DNA of 64,000 nucleotides from Pseudomonas sp. SJZ074 (GCF_007828215.1 NZ_VIUE01000004.1:248001-312000); one strand, 5' to 3'. Shown: positions 47,013 to 57,091, numbered from the stretch's first letter. Notes: generated from the letters alone by a model not told the origin. Program-made: numbers and translations.

Positions 47013-49376
47013 TCAGAACAACCCCATCTGCCCGCCCACCAAGGTCAGGAAATCATCCCCCACGAACGGCAGGATCGCATCCGCCACCGGTTGCAGCTGT
47101 TTGCTCACGTAGTGGTCATAGTCGATGGCGGCGCTGCGGGTTTCCAAGGGCTCGGGGCCGGCGACGGTGATGACATAGCTGATCCAGCCACCGTTCTGGT
47201 ATTGCCGCGGGCGGCCCTGGCGGTGGTTGAACTCGTCGGCAATCCGCGCCGCTCGCACGTGGGGCGGGACATTGCGTTCGTAGTCATCCAGCGGTCGACG
47301 CAGGCGCTTGCGGTAGACCAATCGCTCATCGAACGCTCCGGCGAGAGTCTGGTGAACGTAATCGCGCACGTAATCCTGGTAAGGCTTGCGATGGAAGATC
47401 CGCTCGTACAGTTCCTGCTGGAATTGCCGGGCCAGCGGCGACCAGTCGGTGCGTACAGCCTCCAGCCCCTTGTAGACGATTTCGTCGCTGCCGTCGGCAC
47501 GGGTGACCAGCCCGGCGTAGCGTTTCTTGCTGCCCTCCTCGGCGCCACGGATCGTCGGCATCAGGAAACGCTTGAAGTGGGTTTCGAACTGCAGCTCCAA
47601 CGCACTCTGCAACCCGAACGTCTCATGCACGTATTCGCGCCACCACTGGTTGACGTACGCCACCAGCTCACGACCGATGCTGGCGGCCTCGTCCTGGCCG
47701 TGGGCTCGGCGCAGCCAGACGAAGGTGGAGTCGGTGTCACCGTAGATCACCACATGCCCCCGGGCTTCGATCAACTGCCGGGTCTGCTGCATGATCTGGT
47801 GGCCGCGCAAGGTAATGGATGACGCCAACCGTGGGTCGAAGAAACGGCAGCCGCTGGAGCCGAGGACACCGTAGAAGGCGTTCATGATGATCTTCAAGGC
47901 CTGGGACAGCGGCGCGTTGTGTTCGCGCTTGGCGGTCTCCCGGCCTCCGGCCACGCGCGCGACGATGGACGGCAGGCAATGCCGGGTACGCGAGAACCGT
48001 GCGCCACGAAAGCCCGGCACCGACTCGCGGTCGTCGGGGTGGCGCAGGCCTTCGATCAAGCCCACCGGGTCGATGAGGAACGTGCGAATGATCGACGGAT
48101 ACAGGCTCTTGTAGTCCAGCACCAGGACCGATTCGTAGAGTCCGGGCTGGGAGTCCATGACGAAACCGCCCGGGCTGGCCTGGGGCGGGCGCTGGCCAAG
48201 ATTCGGTGCGACGAACCCCTGGCGGTGCATCAGCGGCATGTACAGGTGCGTGAAGGCCGCCACCGAACCGCCGCTGCGGTCCGCCGGCAGGCCGGTCACA
48301 CTGGCCCGTTCCAGCAGGAACTTGAGCAGCTCGGTCTTGGCGAAGATCCGCGTCACCAACTCGCAGTCTTTGAGGTTGTAGCGAGCCAGGGCCGGCTTGT
48401 CCTCGGCGAACATGCGGTTGATCTCGTCCATGCGCTGGTAAGGGGTGCCGATGGCCTTGCCCTCCCCCAACAGCGTCTGGGCGACATTTTCCAGGCTGAA
48501 CGAAGGGAAGCTCCAGGTGGCCGAGCGCAGGGACTCGATGCCGTCGATGATCAACCGACCGGCCGCCGAAGCAAAAAAGTGGTTGTTGCGCGCACCATGT
48601 TCGCGCCACTGCATCTCCTCCCCACCTCGCCCCAGGCGCAACGGCACGGCCAGCCGCCGGGCATGCTCGTGCAGCACGCGCAGATCGAACTGCACCAGGT
48701 TCCAGCCGATGATCGCGTCGGGGTCGAACCGGGCGAACCAGTCGTTGAGTTTCTTCAGCAGCACCGTGCGGGAATCACAGTATTCAAGCTGAAAATCCAC
48801 ATCGCTGTCGTCGCCGTTAGGCGGGCCAAGCATGTACACCTGACGCTCGCCGCAACCCTCCAAGGCAATGGAATACAGTTCACCCTGGGCCGTGGTCTCG
48901 ATATCCAGGGACACCAGGCGCAACGCCGGGCGGTAATCAGGCGCCGGTTTCATCTGGGCGTCCAGCAACAGACCGTTGGCGCCCGGCGTACCGCTGAACC
49001 AGACCGGCGCGGTGATGAATCGCTCCATCAGGTAGCGCTCCGGCGGCCGGATATCGGCCTCGAACACCTCCACGCCGGCGCGCCGCAGGGTCGTGTCCAG
49101 GCGCATCAGTTGGGCGTGCTGGCGGCAATACAGGCCCAGTACCGGTCGATGCTCGAAATCCAGCAGGTCAAGGGGGCGCAGTTCGATGTCCTTCTCCCCT
49201 TGCAGCAGGGCTTCGACCTGGCCACGCTGGAGCTGCGGCACGAACGCCACCGACGGCTGCACCGCCAGCCGCACACGCCGGGGCCCGGCGTCTGTCGCCA
49301 GCCAGAACTCGACTTCGGTGCCCGCCGGGGTGTCGCGCCAATGCCGGGTCAGGACGAAGCCCTGCTGTAAATCCAC
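47013..49376 (-). CDS. polB: DNA polymerase II
   Basis: A 787-aa family B polymerase. The N-terminal 3'-5' exonuclease has SLDIETT (near 156). Polymerase motif A is [14 protein letters not shown], motif B lies in [15 protein letters not shown] and motif C is [10 protein letters not shown]. The GTG start gives the length known for Pseudomonas Pol II; an ATG 15 codons upstream is possible. Pol II repairs and bypasses lesions. No LexA box is visible before it, unlike E. coli polB. Confidence 0.93.
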   Translation of the reverse strand: MDLQQGFVLTRHWRDTPAGTEVEFWLATDAGPRRVRLAVQPSVAFVPQLQRGQVEALLQGEKDIELRPLDLLDFEHRPVLGLYCRQHAQLMRLDTTLRRAGVEVFEADIRPPERYLMERFITAPVWFSGTPGANGLLLDAQMKPAPDYRPALRLVSLDIETTAQGELYSIALEGCGERQVYMLGPPNGDDSDVDFQLEYCDSRTVLLKKLNDWFARFDPDAIIGWNLVQFDLRVLHEHARRLAVPLRLGRGGEEMQWREHGARNNHFFASAAGRLIIDGIESLRSATWSFPSFSLENVAQTLLGEGKAIGTPYQRMDEINRMFAEDKPALARYNLKDCELVTRIFAKTELLKFLLERASVTGLPADRSGGSVAAFTHLYMPLMHRQGFVAPNLGQRPPQASPGGFVMDSQPGLYESVLVLDYKSLYPSIIRTFLIDPVGLIEGLRHPDDRESVPGFRGARFSRTRHCLPSIVARVAGGRETAKREHNAPLSQALKIIMNAFYGVLGSSGCRFFDPRLASSITLRGHQIMQQTRQLIEARGHVVIYGDTDSTFVWLRRAHGQDEAASIGRELVAYVNQWWREYVHETFGLQSALELQFETHFKRFLMPTIRGAEEGSKKRYAGLVTRADGSDEIVYKGLEAVRTDWSPLARQFQQELYERIFHRKPYQDYVRDYVHQTLAGAFDERLVYRKRLRRPLDDYERNVPPHVRAARIADEFNHRQGRPRQYQNGGWISYVITVAGPEPLETRSAAIDYDHYVSKQLQPVADAILPFVGDDFLTLVGGQMGLF

Positions 49377-49444
49377 CGCGGTGACCTCGAATCTTGGGTA
49401 AGGGGGTGATTCTACCGCCATCTCTCAGGCAAGCAGTGAACCTG

Positions 49445-49474
49445 TGTGGCGAGGGGATTTATCCCTTCGCCACA
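49445..49474. repeat. REP-like hairpin (TGTGGCGAGG type)
   Basis: TGTGGCGAGGGGA and TCCCTTCGCCACA pair with one mismatch, in the region between polB and the CBS gene. Confidence 0.7.
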
Positions 49475-49596
49475 ATGATAAATTCACTGCCGATGGCGTT
49501 TTTGGACGACTGGCCGCCGTTTTACCGCTTGCCCTGCGCCGCTGGGTCTACGATTCTTTAACAACACCTGCAAAAACACCCCCGAGGCCCCTCCCA

Positions 49597-50037
49597 ATGA
49601 AAACCGTCGCGCAGTTGCTCCGGATGAAGGACGAGAAGAACCAGCATGTGCACACCATCTCACCGGACGACATGGTGTTGCAGGCCCTGATGCGCATGGC
49701 CGAGAAAAACGTCGGCGCCTTGTTGGTGGTGAAGAACGATGAAGTACTGGGGATCATCAGCGAGCGCGACTATGCGCGCAAGATGGTCTTGCACGGCCGC
49801 TCCTCGGTGGGCACGAAGGTCAGCGACATCATGGTATCCCCCGTGATCACCATCGATCCGCACCAGACCGTCGAGACCTGCCTGAGCATCATGACCGAAA
49901 AGCACCTGCGGCATTTGCCGGTGGTGGATGACGGTAAACTCGTCGGCCTGCTGTCCATCGGTGACCTGGTCAAGGAAGCCATTGCCGAACAGGCGAACCT
50001 GATCCAACAACTGGAGCAGTACATTCGCGGCGAATGA
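49597..50037 (+). CDS. CBS-domain pair protein
   Basis: A 146-aa protein made of two CBS motifs (about 12-67 and 78-132) forming one Bateman module: TISPDDMVLQALMRMAEKN... and VSPVITIDPHQTVETCLSIM.... Such modules bind adenine nucleotides and act as sensors. No attached catalytic domain. It is upstream of pqiA on the same strand with a 70-bp gap. Confidence 0.9.
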   Translation: MKTVAQLLRMKDEKNQHVHTISPDDMVLQALMRMAEKNVGALLVVKNDEVLGIISERDYARKMVLHGRSSVGTKVSDIMVSPVITIDPHQTVETCLSIMTEKHLRHLPVVDDGKLVGLLSIGDLVKEAIAEQANLIQQLEQYIRGE

Positions 50038-50107
50038 TCGGCTCGCCAGGTTGCTCATTCCCAACCCACTTCTATATTGAAGGGGTTGTCCCTGCCCGAG
50101 CACCCTG

Positions 50108-50704
50108 ATGGCCGACACCGAGCGACTGATCATTTGCGAACATTGCGATGCGGTGTACGAGCCGGTGGAGCTCGTCCCGCATCAAAAAGCCTCGTGCGTG
50201 CGATGTGGCGCGGTGATTCAGCGCTATAACGGCCTGACCATCGAAAAACGCCTGGCCTTGAGCGTGACGGCGGCGGTGTTGTGGGCCTTCGCCAACGTCT
50301 ACCCGGTGATGAGTATCCATTTCCAGGGCCTGAGCAACAGCGCCACCCTGTGGGACTCCATCGTAGCCCTGAGCCAGGGGCCCATCACCTTCATCGCCCT
50401 GGTGGCAGCGGTGGCGATCATCGTCGCACCGGTCCTGCAATTGACGCTCCTGCTCTGGGTGCTCGGTCATGCCTACGTCAACCGCCGTGCGCCGGGGTTC
50501 AACCTGTGCATGCGCAGCCTGGAAACCCTTCGACCATGGAGCATGCTGGAGGTCTGCCTGCTCGGTGCTTTGGTGGCGGTCATCAAACTTGCCGGAATGC
50601 TCGACGTATTGCCGGGCATCGGTCTGTTCGCCCTGGCGGCCTTGAGCCTGCTGATGATCCGGATTGCCGGGCGCGATGTGCGCGACCTGTGGAGCAGCCT
50701 GTGA
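50108..50704 (+). CDS. pqiA: PqiA, N-terminal half (split)
   Basis: A 198-aa inner-membrane protein equal to the first half of E. coli PqiA. A CxxC pair twice (CEHC and CVRC, near 10-36) forms a rubredoxin-like metal knuckle, followed by four helices. PqiA is the membrane partner of the PqiB tunnel in phospholipid transport between membranes. The stop overlaps the start of the second half (GTGA). The two halves sum to about 417 residues, the length of E. coli PqiA, so the split is clean. Confidence 0.9.
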   Translation: MADTERLIICEHCDAVYEPVELVPHQKASCVRCGAVIQRYNGLTIEKRLALSVTAAVLWAFANVYPVMSIHFQGLSNSATLWDSIVALSQGPITFIALVAAVAIIVAPVLQLTLLLWVLGHAYVNRRAPGFNLCMRSLETLRPWSMLEVCLLGALVAVIKLAGMLDVLPGIGLFALAALSLLMIRIAGRDVRDLWSSL

Positions 50705-51360
50705 ACGGTGAACCGCTGGATACCCCGCCCCAGGCCAGTGATCTGGACCTGTGCCTGTGCCACGGCTGCGGCCTGGCCTGCGACATGACCGACGAGCCCC
50801 AGACCTGCCCGCGCTGCGACGCCGCCCTGCACCGGCGCAAACCCGATGCCCTCACCCGCACCTGGGCCTACATGCTGGCCGCGCTGGTGTTCTATGTCCC
50901 GGCCAACCTGCTGCCGGTGATGAATACCCGGATGCTCGGGGATGGCGCCGACAGTACGATCATCAGCGGCGTGATCGAGTTCTGGCGCAGCGGCGCCTGG
51001 GACATCGCCCTGATCATCTTCATCGCCAGCATCGCCGTGCCCGGCATCAAGTTCGTGGTACTGACGCTGCTGCTGGTCACCGTGCAACGCCGCAGCAATT
51101 GGGCCCAGCTCCAGCGGGCCAAGCTGTACCGGCTGGTAGAGGTCATCGGCTACTGGTCGATGCTCGATGTGCTGGTAGTGGCCCTGGTGGCAGCGCTGGT
51201 GAAGTTCCAGGCACTGAGCGATATCGAACCGCGGCCGGGGATCCTGTTCTTCGGACTCGTCGTGCTGCTCACCATGCTGTCGGCTATGAGTTTCGACCCA
51301 CGGCTGATCTGGGACACCCCACCCTCGGAGGAGGCCATGGATGAAATCGCAAGCCACTGA
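50701..51360 (+). CDS. PqiA, C-terminal half (split)
   Basis: A 219-aa protein matching the second PqiA repeat, starting with GTG inside the previous stop. CHGCGLAC and CPRCD form the second metal knuckle (about 16-42), then four helices with FYVPANLLPVMNTRML. It overlaps pqiB by 20 bp. Together with the N-terminal half it should make one functional PqiA. Confidence 0.88.
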   Translation: MNGEPLDTPPQASDLDLCLCHGCGLACDMTDEPQTCPRCDAALHRRKPDALTRTWAYMLAALVFYVPANLLPVMNTRMLGDGADSTIISGVIEFWRSGAWDIALIIFIASIAVPGIKFVVLTLLLVTVQRRSNWAQLQRAKLYRLVEVIGYWSMLDVLVVALVAALVKFQALSDIEPRPGILFFGLVVLLTMLSAMSFDPRLIWDTPPSEEAMDEIASH

Positions 51361-52990
51361 CAGACAGCAACCCGCACCGGGTCGCGCCCACGTCACCAGC
51401 CGCCGCTGGTCGGTGTCGCTGGTGTGGATCGTGCCGATCATTGCGGTGCTGGTGGGCCTGTCCCTGGTGATTCAAAACTGGTTGCAGGAAGGTCCGACCA
51501 TCACCATTACCTTCAAGACTGGCGAAGGCCTGACCGCCAACAAGACCGCGGTGAAATATCGCAACGTGGTGATCGGCCAGGTCACGGACGTACAGCTGAG
51601 CGACGACCAGAAGAACGTCACCGCCACGGTCAAGCTGGCCAAGAATGCCGATACGTTCACCCATGAGGACTCGGTGTTCTGGGTGGTCCGGCCGCGCATC
51701 GGCGCCGGCGGCATTTCCGGGATCGACACACTGCTGTCCGGGGACTTCATCGGGGCCGATGCGGGGCATTCGAAAGTACGCGCCAAGTCGTTCACCGGCC
51801 TTGAGGCACCGCCGCCGATCACCTACGGCGAACCGGGCAAGCGCTTTACCCTGCACTCCCAGGACCTCGGCTCGCTGGACATCGGCTCGCCGGTGTACCT
51901 GCGCAAGATTCCGGTGGGCCAGGTGGTGTCCTACGGGCTGGACGCCGACGGCAAGGGCGTCAATATCGAAGTGTTCATCAACGCACCGAACGATGCCTAT
52001 GTCACCGAAAACACCCGATTCTGGAACGTCAGCGGCGTGGACCTGAATGTCGGCGCCAATGGTTTCGCGGTCAGGACCGAATCGCTCTCGGCATTGCTGG
52101 TCGGCGGCATCGCGTTCAGGGCACCGGAATACAGCCCAAACGACACGCCGGCGGCCGAAGACAAGCACTACGAACTGTTCGCCGACCAGCAAAGCGCCCT
52201 GGCACCACCCAGTGGCAAGGCGCAATACCTGGCGCTCCGTTTCGATCAGGCGCTGCGCGGCTTGAAGGTCAATGCCCCGGTGGAATTCCTCGGCGTGGAA
52301 GTGGGCAGGGTCGTCGCCATCAACTTGGATTTCGACGAAAAGCAACGCAGCTTTCCAGTGAATGTCGGTGTGGTGATCTACCCCCAGCGTCTGGGCAAAG
52401 CCCACGAGAAACTGCTCAAGGCGCTTAATCACGACCCGGAAGATGAAGCCGCCTCGGCCCGCCTGATCGGCAGTTTCGTCGAGCGAGGCTTGCGCGCACA
52501 GGCCCGCAGCGGCAGTCTGCTGACCGGGCAGCTGTACATTTCCCTGGATTTCTATCCCAAGGCTGAAAAGGTCGCTTTCGATCCCAACGCCCGCCCCGTC
52601 CGTATCCCGACCATCCCCGGCAGCCTCCAGCAATTGCAGGAGCAACTGCAGTCGGTGGTCGAGCGGATCAACAAGCTGCCGCTGGAAAGCATCGCCAGCA
52701 ACCTGGATGGCAACCTCGTGGAATTGCGCAAAGGCTTGAAGCAATTCAACGGCAAGACCCTGCCAGGCGTGCAGAACACCTTGCAAGACGTCAGCAAGAC
52801 CCTGCAATCGGCCAACGACACGCTGGCCGAAGACTCGCCACAGCGCGAACAATTGAGCCAGACCCTCGACGATCTCGGGCGCATGTCGCGCTCGCTGCGT
52901 GAACTGTCCGACTACTTGAGCCGTCATCCCGAATCGCTGCTGCGCGGTCGTCCCAAGGACGCCCCCCTCACGTTCCCGGTGAAAGAATGA
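51341..52990 (+). CDS. pqiB: PqiB, MCE-domain lipid transport protein
   Basis: A 549-aa protein with one N-terminal membrane anchor (VSLVWIVPIIAVLVGLSLVI, about 24-43) and three MCE domains (about 48-140, 160-250, 285-380). A long helical coiled-coil C-terminus (about 430-530) would form the needle that crosses the periplasm. It moves phospholipids between inner and outer membranes with PqiA and PqiC. The first 20 bp overlap the pqiA second half. Confidence 0.93.
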   Translation: MKSQATDRQQPAPGRAHVTSRRWSVSLVWIVPIIAVLVGLSLVIQNWLQEGPTITITFKTGEGLTANKTAVKYRNVVIGQVTDVQLSDDQKNVTATVKLAKNADTFTHEDSVFWVVRPRIGAGGISGIDTLLSGDFIGADAGHSKVRAKSFTGLEAPPPITYGEPGKRFTLHSQDLGSLDIGSPVYLRKIPVGQVVSYGLDADGKGVNIEVFINAPNDAYVTENTRFWNVSGVDLNVGANGFAVRTESLSALLVGGIAFRAPEYSPNDTPAAEDKHYELFADQQSALAPPSGKAQYLALRFDQALRGLKVNAPVEFLGVEVGRVVAINLDFDEKQRSFPVNVGVVIYPQRLGKAHEKLLKALNHDPEDEAASARLIGSFVERGLRAQARSGSLLTGQLYISLDFYPKAEKVAFDPNARPVRIPTIPGSLQQLQEQLQSVVERINKLPLESIASNLDGNLVELRKGLKQFNGKTLPGVQNTLQDVSKTLQSANDTLAEDSPQREQLSQTLDDLGRMSRSLRELSDYLSRHPESLLRGRPKDAPLTFPVKE

Positions 52991-53007
52991 CTACAGGAGC
53001 GCCTGCC

Positions 53008-53544
53008 ATGCCGCCGATGCTGAAACCCGCCCTGCTCGCCGTGGCGCTGCTGCTCGGCGCCTGTCGCAGCGATCCGATTCATTACCACACCCTGAGCCCA
53101 GTCCAGCCGACAGGCAAACCGCCTTCCAGCGTCGATATCCGGGTCGAGCAGGTCAACGTCCCGCCTCAGGTAGATCGCCCCCAGGTGGTCATTCGTCAGG
53201 GCACCAGCGGGCTGGCGATCCTGGAGACTGAATGGTGGGGTGCCAGTCTGGCGGATGAGCTGCGCAGCAGCCTGGAGGAACAACTGAGCAACCCTGGCGC
53301 ACCGAAGGTGCTACTGCGGGTAGACGTACAACGCTTCGATTCGATCCCCGGCCAGTACGCTCGCATGGACGTGCAATGGCGCCTGCGCAACCTCAGCGAC
53401 GACGCCCACGCTTTCACCTGCCGCAACCACCTGCAGACGCCTGCCGGAAGCACCCTCGACGAGCTGGTGCTGGCCCATCAGAACAACGTCCGGCAGTTCG
53501 TCGACCTCGTCGCCCAGGCGGCCACTCGAAAGACATGCCCATGA
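53008..53544 (+). CDS. pqiC: PqiC outer-membrane lipoprotein
   Basis: A 178-aa lipoprotein with lipobox LLLGAC (Cys19), partner of PqiB at the outer membrane. The ABC-transport-auxiliary/DUF330 domain is visible in YHTLSPVQP, VNVPPQVDRPQVV and WWGASLADELRSSLEEQL. The chosen ATG is 8 bases after AGGAG; a start 21 bp upstream, overlapping the pqiB stop, is also possible. Confidence 0.9.
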   Translation: MPPMLKPALLAVALLLGACRSDPIHYHTLSPVQPTGKPPSSVDIRVEQVNVPPQVDRPQVVIRQGTSGLAILETEWWGASLADELRSSLEEQLSNPGAPKVLLRVDVQRFDSIPGQYARMDVQWRLRNLSDDAHAFTCRNHLQTPAGSTLDELVLAHQNNVRQFVDLVAQAATRKTCP

Positions 53545-53558
53545 CCTTTCGGGCATGC

Positions 53559-54188
53559 CTACGAAGGCCAATGCAGTGACAACACCGGGGCCACACGCGG
53601 ATGCTGGTCGATACGCTCCAGCACCGCGTGAAATTCCGGTCGTGCACTGAGCATCGCCTCTCGCGTTCCGGCCCACTTGGTAATCACCGCAGCGAGAATA
53701 TCCAGCGCTCCCGGCTCGGCGCCGCTGAAAAACGGTTGCGCCGGAAACTGATCGGCAAACAGCGCCCAGTTGCGATACAAGCGTTGCTTCGTGCCCGATA
53801 CCAATTGCTGCCGGGTCGCCTCATCCGCCTCGACCAGCCAGCGCTCCGGAAAATCGATGATACCGATGGGCGTGTAGCAATTGGCGACGATGTAAACCAG
53901 ACCCCGTATGGCTTGTGCACGCTGGAGCGGGTCTTCAGGCAACAACTTCGATTCCGGATAGGCCAGCCCGAGGTGGATCAGAATGGCTGCGGCTTCGGTC
54001 AGCACCGAACCGTCCGGCAACTGCAAGGTCGGGACCTGTTTCTGCGGATTCAAGGCCTCGAGTGCTGTGGCCGCGTCATTGTTTTCAGTCGAATAGGCAT
54101 CGACCCGGCGATAGGGCACACCACATAGGCACAGAGCAATCTCCACGGCCGAAGAACCGGATTGCCTGTAGCCGAATAACTGATACAT
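53559..54188 (-). CDS. Glutathione S-transferase family protein
   Basis: A 209-aa GST. The thioredoxin-like N-terminal domain (about 1-80) has MYQLFGYRQSGSSAVEIAL and the glutathione-binding LNPQKQVPTLQLPDGSVLTEAAAILIHL. A helical C-terminal domain follows. Class and substrate are not deducible. Convergent with pqiC, 14 bp apart. Confidence 0.9.
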   Translation of the reverse strand: MYQLFGYRQSGSSAVEIALCLCGVPYRRVDAYSTENNDAATALEALNPQKQVPTLQLPDGSVLTEAAAILIHLGLAYPESKLLPEDPLQRAQAIRGLVYIVANCYTPIGIIDFPERWLVEADEATRQQLVSGTKQRLYRNWALFADQFPAQPFFSGAEPGALDILAAVITKWAGTREAMLSARPEFHAVLERIDQHPRVAPVLSLHWPS

Positions 54189-54381
54189 AAGCCTGCCTCC
54201 TGGGAAGGTTCAGTCGATAGAACCCTGCGCACGCCCAATGTTCCACGCCGTGGACGACCTGTACATCGACCAGCTATCACCGCCATCGATGGTCACCATC
54301 ACGTCAATGAAGTTCTCATGATCACTGCTCGACGCAACAATGGCCCCACACAAACCCACTGCATCCCCGGAGCACACCATC

Positions 54382-54777
54382 ATGAAACGCCAAATCATCC
54401 TCAGCCTCGCTTTCTCGGTTCTGGCAGCCAACGCATTCGCCGCTTCTTCCCACCCGGTCGTTGCCGAAGGTGGTTCCGATCGACTGATTGAAAACCGTGT
54501 CGCTGAAGGTGGTTCGGATCGTTTGATCGAGAACCGTGTCGCTGAAGGTGGTTCGGATCGTTTGATCGAGAACCGCGTTGCCGAAGGTGGCTCGGATCGT
54601 TTGATCGAGAACCGCGTTGCCGAAGGTGGCTCGGATCGTTTGATCGAGAACCGCGTTGCCGAAGGTGGCTCGGATCGTTTGAGCGAAAACCGCGTCGCTG
54701 AAGGTGGTTCCGATCGCTTGAGCGAGAACCGTGTCGCTGAAGGTGGTTCGGATCATCTGGCCCAGAACCGCGCATGA
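54382..54777 (+). CDS. Secreted protein with eight 13-residue repeats
   Basis: A 131-aa protein. A Sec signal (about 1-21, ending AFAA) is followed by eight tandem copies of VAEGGSDRLIENR, the last three varying (LSENR, LSENR, HLAQNR), with almost nothing else. The mature part is acidic, glycine-rich and repetitive. The GGSD-x-L core loosely recalls RTX calcium loops, but spacing is 13 rather than 9 residues. The start is set by the signal peptide. It ends at a strong terminator, so it is monocistronic. Role unknown; surface, matrix or metal-binding roles are guesses. Confidence 0.8.
   Translation: MKRQIILSLAFSVLAANAFAASSHPVVAEGGSDRLIENRVAEGGSDRLIENRVAEGGSDRLIENRVAEGGSDRLIENRVAEGGSDRLIENRVAEGGSDRLSENRVAEGGSDRLSENRVAEGGSDHLAQNRA
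54460..54771 (+). repeat. 39-bp tandem repeat, eight copies
   Basis: In-frame 39-bp units encode the 13-residue repeat. Inner copies are nearly identical and end copies diverge, a sign of recent expansion by slippage or recombination. Copy number may vary between strains. Confidence 0.9.
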
Positions 54778-54800
54778 CCTGCCGCCCTGCTCTGCCCGAA

Positions 54801-54832
54801 AAAAGCCCGGTCTTATCCACCGGGCTTTTTTT
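54801..54832 (+). terminator. Terminator after the repeat protein gene
   Basis: AGCCCGG and CCGGGCT stem followed by seven T; AAAA on the other side allows use in both directions. Confidence 0.85.
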
Positions 54833-54846
54833 ATGGTCGCCGTTCG

Positions 54847-55941
54847 CTACCGTCCCGCCGACCGCGCCATGCATCGCTGATAGCGCTCGTCTACCCGCTT
54901 GGCAAACCATGCGGTGGTCAGCTTGCGGGTGATTTTCGGGCTCTTGAGGACGATCCCCGGCAACACCGCACGGGGTAACGGCTTACCCTCGGCCTTTTCA
55001 GCCAGTTCGAAGACGCCCTTGTAGAGTTTGCTGTCCTCGAATGCCAGGCTGCCACCCTGCTCCAACTGATCGCGAATGGTCGGGTTACGCATTCCCAACG
55101 ATTTCCCAAGGGTGCGCACCGCCAGCTCGGTGCTGCCGGGCATGATGGAGTCATGCAGGATCAGGTCACCGTCGAGTGCCAGGGAAATACCTGAGGCGCG
55201 ACTCACTGCATGCTGGAAGGCCGCGTTGCGGCTGGCGTACCAACCGGCATTGAAATCGGCGAAGCGATACAGCGGCTCGGTGTAGCTGACTGGATATCCC
55301 AACAAATGCGCAATGCCGAAGTACATCCCACCGCGTCGACTGAACACTTCCTGGCGAATCGACCCGTCCACCGGATAAGGATAATTTCGGGCATTGGCCT
55401 GGGCGAAGGCAATACTGACCTGCATCGGCCCGCCGGTGTGCACCGGGTTGAAACCGTCGAACAGTGTTTTGCCCAGTGGGACCATGCCAATGAAGTCATC
55501 GAAAATGCCGCTCAGCTCCTTCTCGCTACGCACCGCGGCGAGCCGGTCGCTGTAGCTCTTGCCATTGGATGAACGCACCTGGAGCGCACCGCTGACCAAC
55601 AGCCCTGGAATGTGCAGCTTCGCCGCACGGCGGTCGATTTCCTGCCGGGCAATCTTGCCCAGTCCCGGCACCGAGGGGTCGGCCTGGAACGTCGACTCCT
55701 GCTCAGCGACAGCCAGTACCGAACAGATATTCTGCGTCGTAGGCGGGATCTGCTGCGCGGCAAACGCGACATAGATGTCCGTGGCCCAGCCTTCGCGATC
55801 CGCGGTCTTGGCCGGCAACAACCGCACGATCTGCGCCTTGACCTCGGCGGGCTGGCGTTCAGGCTCCTGGACCTGACGACTGCCGCAACCGGCCAGAATC
55901 AACAGCGCCGGGAGAATGAATAACCATCGATTGAAAGGCAT
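54847..55941 (-). CDS. DUF1615-family lipoprotein
   Basis: A 364-aa lipoprotein with lipobox LILAGC (Cys19). The body (about 40-355) is the DUF1615 domain; LAVAEQESTFQADP (near 77-90) resembles the catalytic Glu segment of lytic transglycosylase-like folds, and MQVSIAFAQANARNYPYP and GGMYFGIAHLLGYP are family phrases. Possible cell-wall role by analogy only. Convergent with the repeat protein gene. Confidence 0.85.
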   Translation of the reverse strand: MPFNRWLFILPALLILAGCGSRQVQEPERQPAEVKAQIVRLLPAKTADREGWATDIYVAFAAQQIPPTTQNICSVLAVAEQESTFQADPSVPGLGKIARQEIDRRAAKLHIPGLLVSGALQVRSSNGKSYSDRLAAVRSEKELSGIFDDFIGMVPLGKTLFDGFNPVHTGGPMQVSIAFAQANARNYPYPVDGSIRQEVFSRRGGMYFGIAHLLGYPVSYTEPLYRFADFNAGWYASRNAAFQHAVSRASGISLALDGDLILHDSIMPGSTELAVRTLGKSLGMRNPTIRDQLEQGGSLAFEDSKLYKGVFELAEKAEGKPLPRAVLPGIVLKSPKITRKLTTAWFAKRVDERYQRCMARSAGR

Positions 55942-56053
55942 AGGGCTCCGTCAGGTTTGTATTCCAGAGCACCATACGATCAAAAGCGGAGGCAGGCTAT
56001 GCTCCGTCGTTCGACACATGGATAAAACCGGCTCGATAACACCGCAAAACCCA

Positions 56054-56101
56054 TGTGGGAGCGATGGCGAACGCGAATCTTGCGGACAGCTCGCTCCCAC
56101 A
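56054..56101. repeat. REP-related inverted pair
   Basis: TGTGGGAGCGA and TCGCTCCCACA face each other over 26 bp between the hemB and DUF1615 genes; the inner part is degraded. Confidence 0.55.
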
Positions 56102-56116
56102 AGGGAATGGTGTGGA

Positions 56117-57091
56117 TCAGATGCCGCTCGATGCCAGGTCCATCGCAAAGTAGGTAAAGATCAGATCCGCCCCTGCCCGCTTGATCGCGCCAAGGCTTTC
56201 ACGCACCACTCGGGCTTCGTCGATGGCGCCGGCCTGGGCGGCGAATTTGATCATCGCGTATTCGCCACTGACCTGATACGCCGACAACGGAAGGTTCGAC
56301 GCCTGGCGGATATCACGGATGATATCGAGGTAGGCGCCGGCCGGCTTGACCATCAGCGCATCGGCGCCTTCCTGTTCATCGAGTAGGGATTCGCGCAATG
56401 CTTCGCGACGGTTCATCGGATTCATCTGGTAGCTCTTGCGGTCGCCCTTCAACGCGCTGCCGCCAGCCTCACGGAACGGGCCGTAGAGCGCCGAGGCGAA
56501 TTTGGTGGAATAGGCCATGATTGCCGTCTGGCTGAAGCCGGCTTCATCCAGAGCCTTGCGAATTGCCTGGACCTGCCCATCCATCGCCGCGGACGGAGCA
56601 ATGACATCGGCACCGGCGCGGGCCGCTGCCACGGCTTGCCGGCCCAGGTTGAACAGGGTCCGATCGTTGTCCACTTCATGCCCATGAAGCACGCCGCAAT
56701 GACCGTGATCGGTGTATTCACAGAAACACGTGTCGGAAATCACGATCATTTCCGGTACCGCGTCCTTGCAGATCGCGGCCATGCGTGACACCAGCCCATG
56801 CTCGTTCCAGGTGTCGCTGCCGTCGCTATCCAGATGATGGGACACGCCAAAGGTCATCACCGACTTGATGCCCGCACGGGCATATCGCTCGATCTCGCCG
56901 GCCAGTTTCGACTCAGGAATGCGCACCACGCCAGGCATGCTCTTGATCGGCACGAAGTCATCGACCTCTTCCTCGACGAAAATCGGCAGGACCAGGTCGT
57001 TCAGCGTGAACTCGGTTTCCTGGAAAAGACTGCGCAGGTTGGCATTACGACGCAAGCGGCGTGGACGTGCTTCGGGGAACTGGCTGGACAT
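56117..57091 (-). CDS. hemB: Porphobilinogen synthase, zinc type
   Basis: A 324-aa enzyme condensing two 5-aminolevulinate to porphobilinogen for haem synthesis. Schiff-base lysines lie in [10 protein letters not shown] (near 195) and [11 protein letters not shown] (near 247). The metal loop [14 protein letters not shown] has Cys-x-Cys-x7-Cys, the Zn-binding pattern. The main Pseudomonas HemB (PA5243 type) has Asp/Ala in this loop and needs Mg2+ only, so this is probably a second paralogue. The start [10 protein letters not shown] follows AGGAG. Confidence 0.93.
   Translation of the reverse strand: MSSQFPEARPRRLRRNANLRSLFQETEFTLNDLVLPIFVEEEVDDFVPIKSMPGVVRIPESKLAGEIERYARAGIKSVMTFGVSHHLDSDGSDTWNEHGLVSRMAAICKDAVPEMIVISDTCFCEYTDHGHCGVLHGHEVDNDRTLFNLGRQAVAAARAGADVIAPSAAMDGQVQAIRKALDEAGFSQTAIMAYSTKFASALYGPFREAGGSALKGDRKSYQMNPMNRREALRESLLDEQEGADALMVKPAGAYLDIIRDIRQASNLPLSAYQVSGEYAMIKFAAQAGAIDEARVVRESLGAIKRAGADLIFTYFAMDLASSGI

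Noticed and set aside
47919..49370. 483-codon + strand frame opposite polB
   Set aside because: Shadow frame; the polymerase motifs fix the coding strand.
54460..54771. CRISPR-like array in the 39-bp repeats
   Set aside because: No spacers; the units are translated and follow a signal peptide.
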